This document shows, piece by piece, positions 54,931 to 63,291 of a stretch of DNA of 64,000 nucleotides. Position 1 is the first letter of the stretch. Every line of letters begins with the position of its first letter. Below the pieces are notes generated by a model. That model did no database searches and was not told the origin of the DNA. It saw only the letters and a list, made by a program, of their open reading frames with translations. The stretch is from Salinirubellus litoreus. Lineage in GTDB: Archaea > Halobacteriota > Halobacteria > Halobacteriales > Haloarculaceae. Location: the NCBI RefSeq assembly GCF_037335815.1, contig NZ_CP147841.1:3720001-3784000 (forward strand), in the 5' to 3' direction. The position numbers and the translations under genes were made by a program.

Positions 54931-56304
54931 ATGGCCCGGTTCGTTGATCGAGAGACCGAACTCGACCGACTCACGGACTGTTACGAGTCCGACACGGCGG
55001 ATTTCGTCGTCATTTATGGCCGCCGTCGTCTCGGGAAGAGCGAACTCGTTCGCCAGTCGATCGCTGATCGCGACGACGCCGTCTACTACCAGGCAGTCGA
55101 ATCGACCGCGCAGAACCAACTCGAGCAATTCGTCGAGACCGCCACAGCGCAGTTTCCATCGACACAGACCGTCAGACGCGACTGGGAGGTTCTTCTCCAG
55201 GCGCTCGGTGAGCAGGATGCTGTCGTGGTCGTTGACGAGTTCCCCTTTCTTATCGAGGAGGACGAGTCGCTCACCTCCCGGATTCAGCGCGTCTGGGATC
55301 TGCATCTAGAGGCGACCGGGATGACGCTCGTTCTCGTCGGCTCCTCGATCAGTGTCATGGAGGACAAGGTCCTCTCCGGAGGCGCGCCGTTGTACGGTCG
55401 GCGAACCGCGACGATCGACCTCGAACCACTCACGACCGCTGACGCACGCCAGTTCTTCCCCGCGTATGATGCTGAAACTGCCGTCATGGCCTGGTCGATC
55501 TATGGTGGTACGCCCTTCTATCTCCAGACGATCGATCCCGAAGAGTCGCTCGGGAGGAACGTCCAGCAGTCGATTCTCTCGGAACGGGGGCTGTTGTATT
55601 CCGAGCCCGAGTTCCTGCTTCGAACCGACCTCCGCCAGCCGAACACGTACTTCAGCATTCTTCGCGCGCTCGCCCATGGCCGGCGAACCCCGAACGAGAT
55701 CGCGGGTATGGCTGGTGTCGAATCACAGTCGCTCAGCTCGTACCTCCAGAAGCTCCGGCGGCTGCGCCTCGTCGAACGACATATTCCGGTCACGGAGTCG
55801 GCGACTGCCTCGAAACGGGGGCGATATCGGATCGCTGCCCCGCTGTTCCGCTTCTGGTTTCGGTTCGTCTACGGAAACCAGGACCAGCTCCGTCTGCTTG
55901 GCGATGATGCCTATGAGGAACTGGTCGCGCCCGAGCTCGCCGATTACGTGAGTCCGTTGTTCGAGCGTCTCTGCCAACAGTCGCTCCCGACCCTTGTCGA
56001 TCGACGATTCCGCGCGGTCGGGCAATGGTGGTTCAAAGAGCACGAACTGGACGTGCTCGGTCTCACTGACGAGGGGCTCGTGGCTGGTGAGTGTAAGTTC
56101 ACGTCAACACCCGTGAGTGAGGGCGTGCTCTCGGATCTCGAGGGAACCGCAACAGAGGTTCAGTGGTCGGATATGCCAGAGGCTCCGGACAACGTGTACG
56201 TCTTGTTCAGCAGATCCGGGTTTTCCGAGGATCTCAAGCGCACCGCGGATTCACGTGAGGATGTCCATCTCTTCGGAATATCCGATCTCGTCTCAAACGG
56301 ATAG
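54931..56304 (+). CDS. Archaeal ATPase with DUF234 nuclease-like domain
   Basis: 457 residues. Walker A VIYGRRRLGKSELV (30-37), Walker B AVVVVDEFPFLI (about 98-104) and sensor MTLVLVGSSISVM, as in the MJ-type Arch_ATPase family. A winged-helix part follows (RTPNEIAGMAGVESQSLSSY, LQKLRRLRLVERHIPV), then a C-terminal DUF234 domain with HELDVLGLTDEGLVAGECKF (D-x(n)-E-x-K, PD-(D/E)XK-like). These proteins are implicated in mobile-element or defence functions, without a defined reaction. Intact and well expressed in appearance; compare the broken copy at 59051. Confidence 0.9.
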   Translation: MARFVDRETELDRLTDCYESDTADFVVIYGRRRLGKSELVRQSIADRDDAVYYQAVESTAQNQLEQFVETATAQFPSTQTVRRDWEVLLQALGEQDAVVVVDEFPFLIEEDESLTSRIQRVWDLHLEATGMTLVLVGSSISVMEDKVLSGGAPLYGRRTATIDLEPLTTADARQFFPAYDAETAVMAWSIYGGTPFYLQTIDPEESLGRNVQQSILSERGLLYSEPEFLLRTDLRQPNTYFSILRALAHGRRTPNEIAGMAGVESQSLSSYLQKLRRLRLVERHIPVTESATASKRGRYRIAAPLFRFWFRFVYGNQDQLRLLGDDAYEELVAPELADYVSPLFERLCQQSLPTLVDRRFRAVGQWWFKEHELDVLGLTDEGLVAGECKFTSTPVSEGVLSDLEGTATEVQWSDMPEAPDNVYVLFSRSGFSEDLKRTADSREDVHLFGISDLVSNG

Positions 56305-56625
56305 ACCCGATTTACTGGCGAGCAGGACGAGGATATCACCGGTCGCTGTAAACCGAAAGAGCCGATCGCTCGGTATGGGTAGTGGGAGTGTGGATTCCAT
56401 CCCGTTCTGCTGTTCGCTGAGCGCTACCGTGGTTGCTCTGAGCTACCGATATGCTCGTACATTGGGGTCAGGCACCCGCTCGGTTCACTGTTGATATCCT
56501 CCTTGCGCTGAAGCGCGAGGGGTCCCGACGTGCCCAGTCATAATGGTTTCTGGTACGTGCTGAATCTCGGCCAGAGGAGATTAAGGGACCCGACCGCGAA
56601 CACCGGTACTGAGTCGTCGCAGGTC
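56305..56625. other. Intergenic region with a solitary IS200/IS605-type hairpin
   Basis: 320 bp; the hairpin at 56491-56530 is described separately. No gene. Confidence 0.45.
56491..56530 (-). repeat. IS200/IS605-type right-end hairpin
   Basis: ttgatatcctcc followed by a ttgcgctgaagcgcgag hairpin and gggtcccgac. On the minus strand this reads as a right end (..aggatatcaa), like 44052-44085. Confidence 0.55.
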
Positions 56626-57459
56626 ATGAACATCACGGAGGACGCCATTCGAGACCTCTGTACCGACGCCGTCTACGAGCGCGGGGAGACCTATCTGGCG
56701 GAGGGGCGGATCCAGCAACTGTCTCGCTTCGACGACACGATCACAGCTGTCGTCAGCGGGAGTCGGGACTACGACATGACGCTCGATCTCTCGGCGGAGG
56801 GGTTCGACCCGCAGTGCGGTTGCCCGTACGACGGACCGGGCGCCTGCAAGCACGTCGTCGCGGTGCTGTTACGACTCGCAGACGGGCTCCCGGCCGACGA
56901 GAGCGAGCGGATCGACACAGTACTCGAACGCGCCGGGGACGACGAACTCAGGGCGTTCTTCCGTGAGAAACTGCGAACGGACCCGTCGCTGTGCGACCGC
57001 TTGCTCGCTCGATTCGGCGAACCGACGACCCGCTCGGTCGATGAACTCCGTGCGAAGATCGACCGGCTGTTCGAGGAGACGAATCCGGACTACGCCGTCG
57101 TCTTCGAGCCCATCGACTTCTCGGAGTTCTTCGATCTCGCCGAAGAACACCGGGCACGGGACGAGTATCGGTCGGCAGCGACGGTGTACCGCGCACTTGT
57201 GGAAGGCCTCGACGACAACATGGACCTCGTCGATGGCGCGTACGATCACTTCGCGCAGGCGTTTCAGCGAGCGCTCGACGGCTACGTCGACTGCGTGGTG
57301 GCTGGCGAGTTCGGGGTAGGAGAGACCGCCGAGCACGTGCGGTTCCTCGAAGAACGAGCGGTGTCGGGAACCGACTACCTCCGAGAGCGGTTCGTGCGGG
57401 CCGCGGACGAGCTTCGAGAACGAACTGACACCGATCCCGAAACATGGTGCTGTGGATGA
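56626..57459 (+). CDS. SWIM zinc-finger protein
   Basis: 277 residues from MNITEDAIRDLCTDAVYERG. The SWIM finger is CGCPYDGPGACKHVVAVLLR (C-x-C-x(n)-C-x-H). The N-terminal 40 residues (RGETYLAEGRIQQLSRFDDT) are typical of SWIM proteins, and the C-terminal 180 residues are helical. The function is often DNA- or protein-binding, sometimes next to helicases; here it stands alone. The C-terminus (ERTDTDPETWCCG) ends somewhat abruptly and could be shortened. Confidence 0.82.
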   Translation: MNITEDAIRDLCTDAVYERGETYLAEGRIQQLSRFDDTITAVVSGSRDYDMTLDLSAEGFDPQCGCPYDGPGACKHVVAVLLRLADGLPADESERIDTVLERAGDDELRAFFREKLRTDPSLCDRLLARFGEPTTRSVDELRAKIDRLFEETNPDYAVVFEPIDFSEFFDLAEEHRARDEYRSAATVYRALVEGLDDNMDLVDGAYDHFAQAFQRALDGYVDCVVAGEFGVGETAEHVRFLEERAVSGTDYLRERFVRAADELRERTDTDPETWCCG

Positions 57460-57759
57460 CCGTATTCGAGAACATCGTCTGCTCGGACATCGTCTTCATC
57501 CTGCGGCTGTGCTTTGTGCAGCCCTGCGCTCGACCTGTCGCGGGATAGTGTCATGTGCGAAGCCGGATTTGTCGTCATCCTCGGCGGCGACTTTGAGGAT
57601 CTCCGCGGCCATCGGTACCAAGATTTGGATTCGGGTTCTCGTCCCTAGCGAGAACGAACCGATACGCGAAACCCAGTCCGTTGTATCGACCATACCGTAG
57701 ACTGGAGTGCGGGGCTGGAGGCCCCGACGAGAGGCAGTCTCACGGGAGCTCGTGTGAAT

Positions 57760-57781
57760 ATATTACTCCCAAGAGTAATAT
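57760..57781. promoter_or_regulatory. Operator-promoter palindrome of the second DUF7342-type pair
   Basis: Perfect 9-bp arms atattactc / gagtaatat separated by ccaa, overlapping the TATA-like aatatatta. The HTH gene starts at 57804. Strongly suggests autoregulation. Confidence 0.7.
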
Positions 57782-57803
57782 GCTTAGCCGAACAAGCTCG
57801 AGT

Positions 57804-58349
57804 ATGACTGATGTTCCGGCCGACGTGAACGAGCGCGTCACCGAGGAGTGGAAGGCAGACACCACTCCAGGCGAGCGCGTCCGCACCGTGATGAAGCGGA
57901 CGTACGACCCGCAGTCAGTTGCCACTATCGCCGAGCGGGCGCTGACGTCCGAGACGACCGCCCGCAAGCACCTCGGCGTCCTCGCCGAGGACGGGTTCGT
58001 CGAGGCCGTCTCCCGGCCGGACGAGCGAGGGACGTGGTACAAACGCGCCCCACGGTCGGTCGTCCTCGAGCGGGCCCAGCAGATCCTCGACTCGATGGAC
58101 ATCGAGACGTTGTCGACGCGTATCGCGGAGTTGCGCGAGACCGTCCGCGAGTTCGAGGAGCGAACGGGGGCCGAGTCGCCCACCGCAGCGACCGTCGCCG
58201 ATGCGGAGTTGGACCCGGAGGCGGTGACGGAGTGGCAGACGGCGCGTCGGAACCTGAAGCTCGCGCGGGCCGCCCTCGCGCTCGCGGACGCCGAGGAGAC
58301 CATCGGGGAGGACGCTCGATCGGGTGAACCCGCTGGACTGCTCGGTTGA
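57804..58349 (+). CDS. DUF7342-type HTH protein, putative antitoxin
   Basis: 181 residues from MTDVPADVNERVTEEWKADT, with a palindrome just upstream. HTH: GERVRTVMKRTYDPQSVATI, AERALTSETTARKHLGVLAE, wing DERGTWYKRAPRSVVLERAQ. Helical second half (ELRETVREFEERTGAESPTA; TARRNLKLARAALALADAEE). Same family and size as 47858. It is followed after 4 bp by a histidine-rich partner gene, so the two are presumably co-transcribed as a toxin-antitoxin-like pair. Confidence 0.82.
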   Translation: MTDVPADVNERVTEEWKADTTPGERVRTVMKRTYDPQSVATIAERALTSETTARKHLGVLAEDGFVEAVSRPDERGTWYKRAPRSVVLERAQQILDSMDIETLSTRIAELRETVREFEERTGAESPTAATVADAELDPEAVTEWQTARRNLKLARAALALADAEETIGEDARSGEPAGLLG

Positions 58350-58353
58350 CGCG

Positions 58354-58815
58354 ATGCAGGATGAATTTCACTCGCTTCGTGGCGCAATTGATGCCGGCGC
58401 ACTCCACGACTTCCGAACCGAGTTCGAACGCCTCGAACCGCTCGCGAGCGGCTCACTGGACGACCCGTTGAACCCCGGTGAACTGCGGCTCCATCTCGAG
58501 GACGGCATCGGCGAGGCTTCGACGGCGACCTTCACCGTCCGGTGGTCGGTACAGGACGACTACAACGTCCATTACAGCGACGACACAGGCCGGAATCTGC
58601 GCTGGGACGTGCATCCGCACGACTACACCGTCTCTGCCGGTGACGCCCACTACCACCCGCCGCCGAACGCGTCCAGCAACGACGAAGATGTCGACGCGTC
58701 CTGTATCACCGTCCGGGAGCTCGTACTCGTTGCCCGTGCCGTCCATCAGTTGTGGCGGGCCGGGTACGACAGTGGGACTGTCGACCTGCTCAACGACGCG
58801 ATCAACCCACCGTGA
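58354..58815 (+). CDS. Histidine-rich partner of the DUF7342-type protein, putative toxin
   Basis: 153 residues from MQDEFHSLRGAIDAGALHDF. After a helical N-terminus comes FTVRWSVQDDYNVHYSDDTG, then RNLRWDVHPHDYTVSAGDAH and YHPPPNASS: an RWD-x-HP block and a later D-x-H-x-HP block, as in the protein at 16651. The stop codon TGA coincides with the tip of an IS200/IS605-type hairpin end (gtgacatcc), so the natural C-terminus may have been longer. Function inferred from pairing only. Confidence 0.72.
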   Translation: MQDEFHSLRGAIDAGALHDFRTEFERLEPLASGSLDDPLNPGELRLHLEDGIGEASTATFTVRWSVQDDYNVHYSDDTGRNLRWDVHPHDYTVSAGDAHYHPPPNASSNDEDVDASCITVRELVLVARAVHQLWRAGYDSGTVDLLNDAINPP

Positions 58816-58885
58816 CATCCTCCCCGTCCTGAACGGGGTGGAAGCCTTGACACCCTCCACCCCTGAAGGGGTGGGCTTCCACTCG
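58813..58885 (-). repeat. Two tandem IS200/IS605-type right-end hairpins
   Basis: gtgacatcctccccgtcctg with an aacgggg arm (58813-58842) and ttgacaccctccacccctga with aggggtggg (58847-58880). Both read as right ends on the minus strand. The first touches the stop codon of the preceding gene. Confidence 0.6.
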
Positions 58886-59050
58886 CTACGTGTCACGATC
58901 CCGGACGAACGGGGCACACAGACCCACCAGGAGAACTCGTACATCCAGTTCCTCCCTCCCTCCGACGAGGGAAATCGCCGGAGCAAACGGGCCGACGTTC
59001 CGATTCCTTTCGACTATGCGTACGAATTCACGATGTCGTCCGGGTGGGGA

Positions 59051-60258
59051 TCAGAGATAGGCGTCGATCTCGGTAAGATCGAACAGCGACCAGTTGTCGC
59101 CTAACTCGTCGACGAGCCCGTCAACGAATCCGCTCTTCGAGAACAACGCGAACGCCTCGTCCCGCGTGCTCGGCCCCCATCGAACACGCTCGGCCTTGTC
59201 GCGTAGTTGTGCGGCGAGGGAGTGACCGACGGGTTCAGTCGTCCATTTACATTCCGCGAGCAGAATCCGGTCGGCATCCGGAGCGAGCCCGACGATGTCG
59301 ATTTCGTCTTCTCCATACCACCACCGCCCGACTGCGGAGTACGGGCCGAGGCCGTCACGCCGAATCGCTTCCCATACGACCTCCCGGCATACGTCCTCGA
59401 ACGTTACTGCGACGTGGTCGGGGAGATCAGCTTCGATCAGCCCGTCGTAGACGACTTCGGGAGCCTCCTCGATACTGGAACGGTTCGGCTCGATGAACCG
59501 AAACCAGAAGCGGAGGAACTCGTCGGCGACCCGATACCGCGACCGCTTCGACTGCTTCGCTGACGCTGTCACGGGGACATCACGATCGATGAGGCGCAGG
59601 CGACGGAGCGTCTGGAGATACTTCGACAGCGGTCCGGGATCTACGCCGGTCGCACCGGCGATCTCGTTGGGGGTCGTATGTCCCGTTGCGACTGCCTCGA
59701 GGATACTCATGTACCGGGCCGGGCTGCGGAGTTCGGTTCGGAGCAGGAACTCGGGTTCGTTGTAGAGCACGGCTGTCGGGGAGAGGATCCGTGTCCGGAT
59801 GTTCTCACCGAGGGATCGGTCGTAGTCGAAGAGGGTGAGATACATCGGTGTCCCTCCAGTAACGGCAAACGACCGGATCGCATCCTCGATATCGTACGTG
59901 ACGACGTCACGGGCTTGCTGGAACGAAAACGGCTGGAGATCGACCTGTCCCGTGCGACGACCGTAAAGCGGACTCTCGTGGCCGAGTACTTCGGACTCCA
60001 TCGTGCTCACGCTCGATCCACACAGGACGAGCATCGATTCCGTGTCCTAGAGCTGTTCATCGACGAACGACTGGATATAGGACGGGAGTGAATCGTTCTC
60101 CTCGATGAGGTATGGGAACTCGTCGATGACGACGAGCTGTTCGGTGGCGAGTTTCTCGCAGACGTAGTCGGACGCCTCATTCCACCCATCGATGCGGGGG
60201 ACGCGGTCATCGAAGTGATCAGCAATCTTCTCGAACTCAAGGAGAGTGAGAGTGTCCT
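59051..60258 (-). pseudogene. Broken archaeal ATPase / DUF234 gene
   Basis: The minus strand reads from about 60258: EDTLTLLEFEKIADHFDDRV, then the Walker B EQLVVIDEFPYLIEENDSLP, then SFVDEQL, an in-frame TAG (60044-60046 region), and on through MLVLCGSSVSTMES to the complete DUF234 C-terminus (DEIDIVGLAPDADRILLAEC, KWTTE). The Walker A segment is missing altogether. It is a clear paralogue of 54931, lost by 5' truncation plus a nonsense codon. The remaining 327-codon frame (59051-60034) might still make the nuclease-like half. Confidence 0.75.
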
Positions 60259-60389
60259 CCGTAAGTCAGTCACCGCTGACGACAGTAGCGCACTGGCCTC
60301 GGTAGGTCGCTAAATGACGAGGGCCCGATGTTGAGTATTGTGGACGAATACGCCACAGAGTTAATTGACGAACGACCTGAATTAACCCC

Positions 60390-61760
60390 GTGACATCGAA
60401 CATTCTCCCTCGCCGACTTGATGAATTGAGCCGGCAATTGGCTCGCCTCCCGGAGACCAAAGAACCTCCACCGACAACGCTGCAGGTCCTCGGACGGAGT
60501 CGCCGAGAAGGTGACTGGCAACGGCTTCTCGCATATTTCCTCACCCCGGAAGCGCCACACGGTCTCAACCATAGCGTGACGGAGCAGTTTCTGCAGGGAC
60601 TCAGCAGTCGTGATGATGTCGAATTCGAGTTTTCACGTTTCGATCTCGAAGACGTAGAGATCGCGACTGAAGTTCCGACTTCGCGCGGACGACTCGATGT
60701 CGTGATGTGGTGCGAGGATGAGTGGTTCGTCCTCCTCGAGTTGAAAATCGATTCCGCGGAAGGAGACGCCCAGACTCAGAGATACGTCTGTGCCGATTCA
60801 TTCGAGAACATCGGCCTCGATCCGACAGCGGTCCCAGAGAACCGCCGGCACTACCTCTATGTCACGCCCGACCGGTCCCACCCGAAAGCAGCCGAGTTCG
60901 TTCCCGTCGCGTGGTCGTGGATCGCATCGCAGCTTCGAGCCGTACAGGAGTCTGACTACGGGAGCTATCCAGCACGGACAACCAGCCAATTGGATGATTT
61001 CATCGATACGATCGAAACCGAACTGACGATGACCGAACACGAGCAGAACGAAGCCGAAAAAGCGGGACTGTACGTCGACTATTACAACGAGATCTTCGAG
61101 GTGGAGAGCGCCTTCGAGAGTGAGTGGACCGAGCTCGTCGACAACTGGGGGCGTCAGCTTGCCGGGGCCCTTAGCGATGCTCGTCTCGTTGAGGATCCCG
61201 AGGGCGTTCCGCCCGTTCCCGACGAAGACGTGATGCTCGAACTCCCGGATGGCCCGGATCGCCGTCGTTACTGGCTGTGTCGACAATCGAACGGTAAGTG
61301 GGCGTGGCTCTTCCCGACCGACTGGTGGACTCACCTCGACCGTGATGAGCCGGTCTACCGAAACGAGAAACCGAACGCGCGCGTAGGGTTTCTCCACCGC
61401 CCTGAGTTCGATCGGGAAACTGTCCTCAAGGACCACGAGTTGACCTTCTACCTCCGAAACGCGCCCTCGGGGAACGAGAAGTTCTATTCGGAATTCTCGA
61501 GCCGGTTCAATGCGGACGACGGTGTCGCAAACGCCCTCCCGGAGCGAACTGAACGCCCCGGTCGAAAATCGAACGTGCTTGAGGCCACATACGGATTTGA
61601 TGTGGATGAACACGGCGATCTATTCACGGGTTATATCGCTGCGCTGGCTGCTGCTGTCGACGCCCATATTATCTCGAATCACCGTCTAATTGAACGAGTC
61701 GACGAAATCTATGCGGAAACGAGGAAAATGGACCTTGACGACACCGGAGGCGGTCATTAA
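60390..61760 (+). CDS. PD-(D/E)XK nuclease-family protein
   Basis: 456 residues starting MTSNILPRRLDELSRQLARL. The nuclease core is SRGRLDVVMWCEDEWFVLLE, LKIDSAEGDAQTQRY (D103, E117-x-K119), complete. The upstream part GDWQRLLAYFLTPEAPHGLN resembles the family's N-terminal signature (PDDEXK_4-like). The C-terminal 250 residues contain RRRYWLCRQSNGKWAWLFPT and an aromatic-rich beta region. Probably a defence or restriction-type nuclease; no partner methylase or ATPase adjoins it, apart from the broken DUF234 ATPase next door. Confidence 0.85.
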   Translation: MTSNILPRRLDELSRQLARLPETKEPPPTTLQVLGRSRREGDWQRLLAYFLTPEAPHGLNHSVTEQFLQGLSSRDDVEFEFSRFDLEDVEIATEVPTSRGRLDVVMWCEDEWFVLLELKIDSAEGDAQTQRYVCADSFENIGLDPTAVPENRRHYLYVTPDRSHPKAAEFVPVAWSWIASQLRAVQESDYGSYPARTTSQLDDFIDTIETELTMTEHEQNEAEKAGLYVDYYNEIFEVESAFESEWTELVDNWGRQLAGALSDARLVEDPEGVPPVPDEDVMLELPDGPDRRRYWLCRQSNGKWAWLFPTDWWTHLDRDEPVYRNEKPNARVGFLHRPEFDRETVLKDHELTFYLRNAPSGNEKFYSEFSSRFNADDGVANALPERTERPGRKSNVLEATYGFDVDEHGDLFTGYIAALAAAVDAHIISNHRLIERVDEIYAETRKMDLDDTGGGH

Positions 61761-62101
61761 GTAATAAACGGTCTGTCTCCTGCACGATCCTCGTTGTAAA
61801 ATATTCCTTTCCCAGATTCGAATCAACCGGTTCAGCCCCTATATTCGGTGGCTCCGGCTGATTTACAAAGCGATAGAGGAGCGTTCGTCCTTGGAGTATA
61901 AATGCACCTGTAAATCACCGGCATCCGAGGTCCCATACCCCGCGCACGAGTGCTCTATCGATTACTCCAGGCACATTTACAAATCGAAAGTGGGGTCGGT
62001 TCACCGGTCGTTTCGTATTACCGATCCCATGTCGCTGGCCTCTATGCCGTTTAGGAGGGCTGACCAGCAGGCCTATCACTGTTGACGTCATAAGACACGG
62101 T
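61761..62101. other. Intergenic region with repeated atttacaaa motifs
   Basis: 340 bp. gatttacaaagcgat (61859), its inverted relative ctgtaaatcacc (61909) and catttacaaatcgaa (61974) form a set of related sites. The role is unknown: possible regulator sites. No gene. Confidence 0.45.
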
Positions 62102-62479
62102 ATGTCCCGGCCCGACTCCGACGTCGGTGAGTCACCTGACGAGTCCGTTCCTGAGCGCCTCCTTCAGCAGGACGAGTTCGCAGCCGATCTCAATGCGCGA
62201 GGGTATACGGACGTCCTTGTACTACGTCGGGAGAACGGACGAGACGTCCTCACCGACCAGCGTCTCGCGATCATCCGGTTCCTCAAGCAGCACGGCAAGA
62301 ATATTGAATCGGTGAGCGACCTCGCCCGCCAACTGGGGCGGGACAAAGGTGCAGTCAGCAAGGACCTCCGCCGACTCGCCGAGCTCGATATAGTCACCTA
62401 CGAAGGTGAGGGCAACGGCGAAGCAAAACGACCTGTACTGAAGCACGAACACGTCGTCATCGAGCCCGTCATCTACTGA
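62102..62479 (+). CDS. HTH antitoxin of a DUF7718/TumE-like pair
   Basis: 125 residues. LTDQRLAIIRFLKQHGKNIE, SVSDLARQLGRDKGAVSKDL, RRLAELDIVTYEGEGNGEAK, RPVLKHEHVVIEPV: a winged helix of the HVO_A0114 kind, ending in the same 'KRPV-x-x-x-H/D-x-x-V' wing as 10982 and 43448. Here the HTH gene comes first and the partner follows after 4 bp. Confidence 0.82.
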   Translation: MSRPDSDVGESPDESVPERLLQQDEFAADLNARGYTDVLVLRRENGRDVLTDQRLAIIRFLKQHGKNIESVSDLARQLGRDKGAVSKDLRRLAELDIVTYEGEGNGEAKRPVLKHEHVVIEPVIY

Positions 62480-62483
62480 CTGT

Positions 62484-62837
62484 ATGTATAAACTCCGGAC
62501 GCTTAATCTCCCACCTCACCGAGGGCGCGATTTCTTCGCGACGATCTTCGTCGAACCCGATCCCAGTACGGTTGATTCGTTTTCGATCCTCGAAGACGCC
62601 GACGAGTGGGGTATCACGATCCACTACCAGCCAGACGCCCCGTACGAATCGCACGTCGAGGTGGCTCGTATCGATACGAAGCACGGGGAGCCACACTTCG
62701 ATCATCTCTACGAGTCTGGACAGCGAAAGGAGTGGCTTGGGCAGGACTACACCTACGAGGACGCTCGACGAGATCTCCTCTCGAATTGGCGGGAGTACGC
62801 TGACCAGTACCTGCAGAACCATCATCATAATGACTGA
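62484..62837 (+). CDS. DUF7718/TumE-like putative toxin
   Basis: 117 residues. VEVARIDTKHGEPHFDHLYE contains the R-x-D-x-x-H-G-x-x-H-x-D-H core, followed by SGQRKEWLGQDYTYEDARRD and a C-terminal NWREYADQYLQNHHHND. It is shorter than the DUF6516 proteins but keeps the D..H..H order. It overlaps the next ATG by 8 nt. Toxin role inferred from pairing with the HTH gene. Confidence 0.75.
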   Translation: MYKLRTLNLPPHRGRDFFATIFVEPDPSTVDSFSILEDADEWGITIHYQPDAPYESHVEVARIDTKHGEPHFDHLYESGQRKEWLGQDYTYEDARRDLLSNWREYADQYLQNHHHND

Positions 62838-63291
62838 TCCATTCACACTCGTCCTCGTCGGCTGCGGAAAGGCCAAACACGAGGGCCGGATGGCTGCGAA
62901 AAACAAGTACAGTTCAAACTACTTCACGCTCAAGCGCGAGTACGCAGAGACAACCGGCGACAGCTGGATAATCGTCTCGGCCGAGTACGGTCTCCTCCAC
63001 CCCATCGAGAGGATCGACGACTACTATACGACTGTCTCGGGCATGACCGACGAAGAGCGCCAGAAGTGGGCCGAGGGGGTCTCGACGTCCTTCACGCGCG
63101 TTCTGGGCATGATCTGTGACAAACTCGACTACGTCCAGATCCACCTACTGCTCGGGAAGGACTACCGTGAGCCGGTCGTCGATGCGATCACCTCGATACA
63201 GCTCCATGCCGACGTCAAGATCATCGACCCGTTCGAGGGAACCAGTGGGATCGACGAGCAGATGTCGGTACTAAAGGAGGCCACCAGATGA
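62830..63291 (+). CDS. DUF6884-family protein
   Basis: 153 residues from MTDPFTLVLVGCGKAKHEGR. The start FTLVLVGCGKAK and the later SWIIVSAEYGLLHPIERIDD, YYTTVSGM.. pattern are DUF6884 hallmarks (a Rossmann-like fold found near restriction and mobile elements). Reaction unknown. Overlaps the preceding toxin gene (ATGACTGA), so all three genes (HTH, toxin, DUF6884) form one operon. Confidence 0.85.
   Translation: MTDPFTLVLVGCGKAKHEGRMAAKNKYSSNYFTLKREYAETTGDSWIIVSAEYGLLHPIERIDDYYTTVSGMTDEERQKWAEGVSTSFTRVLGMICDKLDYVQIHLLLGKDYREPVVDAITSIQLHADVKIIDPFEGTSGIDEQMSVLKEATR

Noticed and set aside
57496..57693. 65-codon minus-strand frame after the SWIM gene
   Set aside because: Its first 35 residues look plausible but there is no promoter, partner or family; not strong enough to call.
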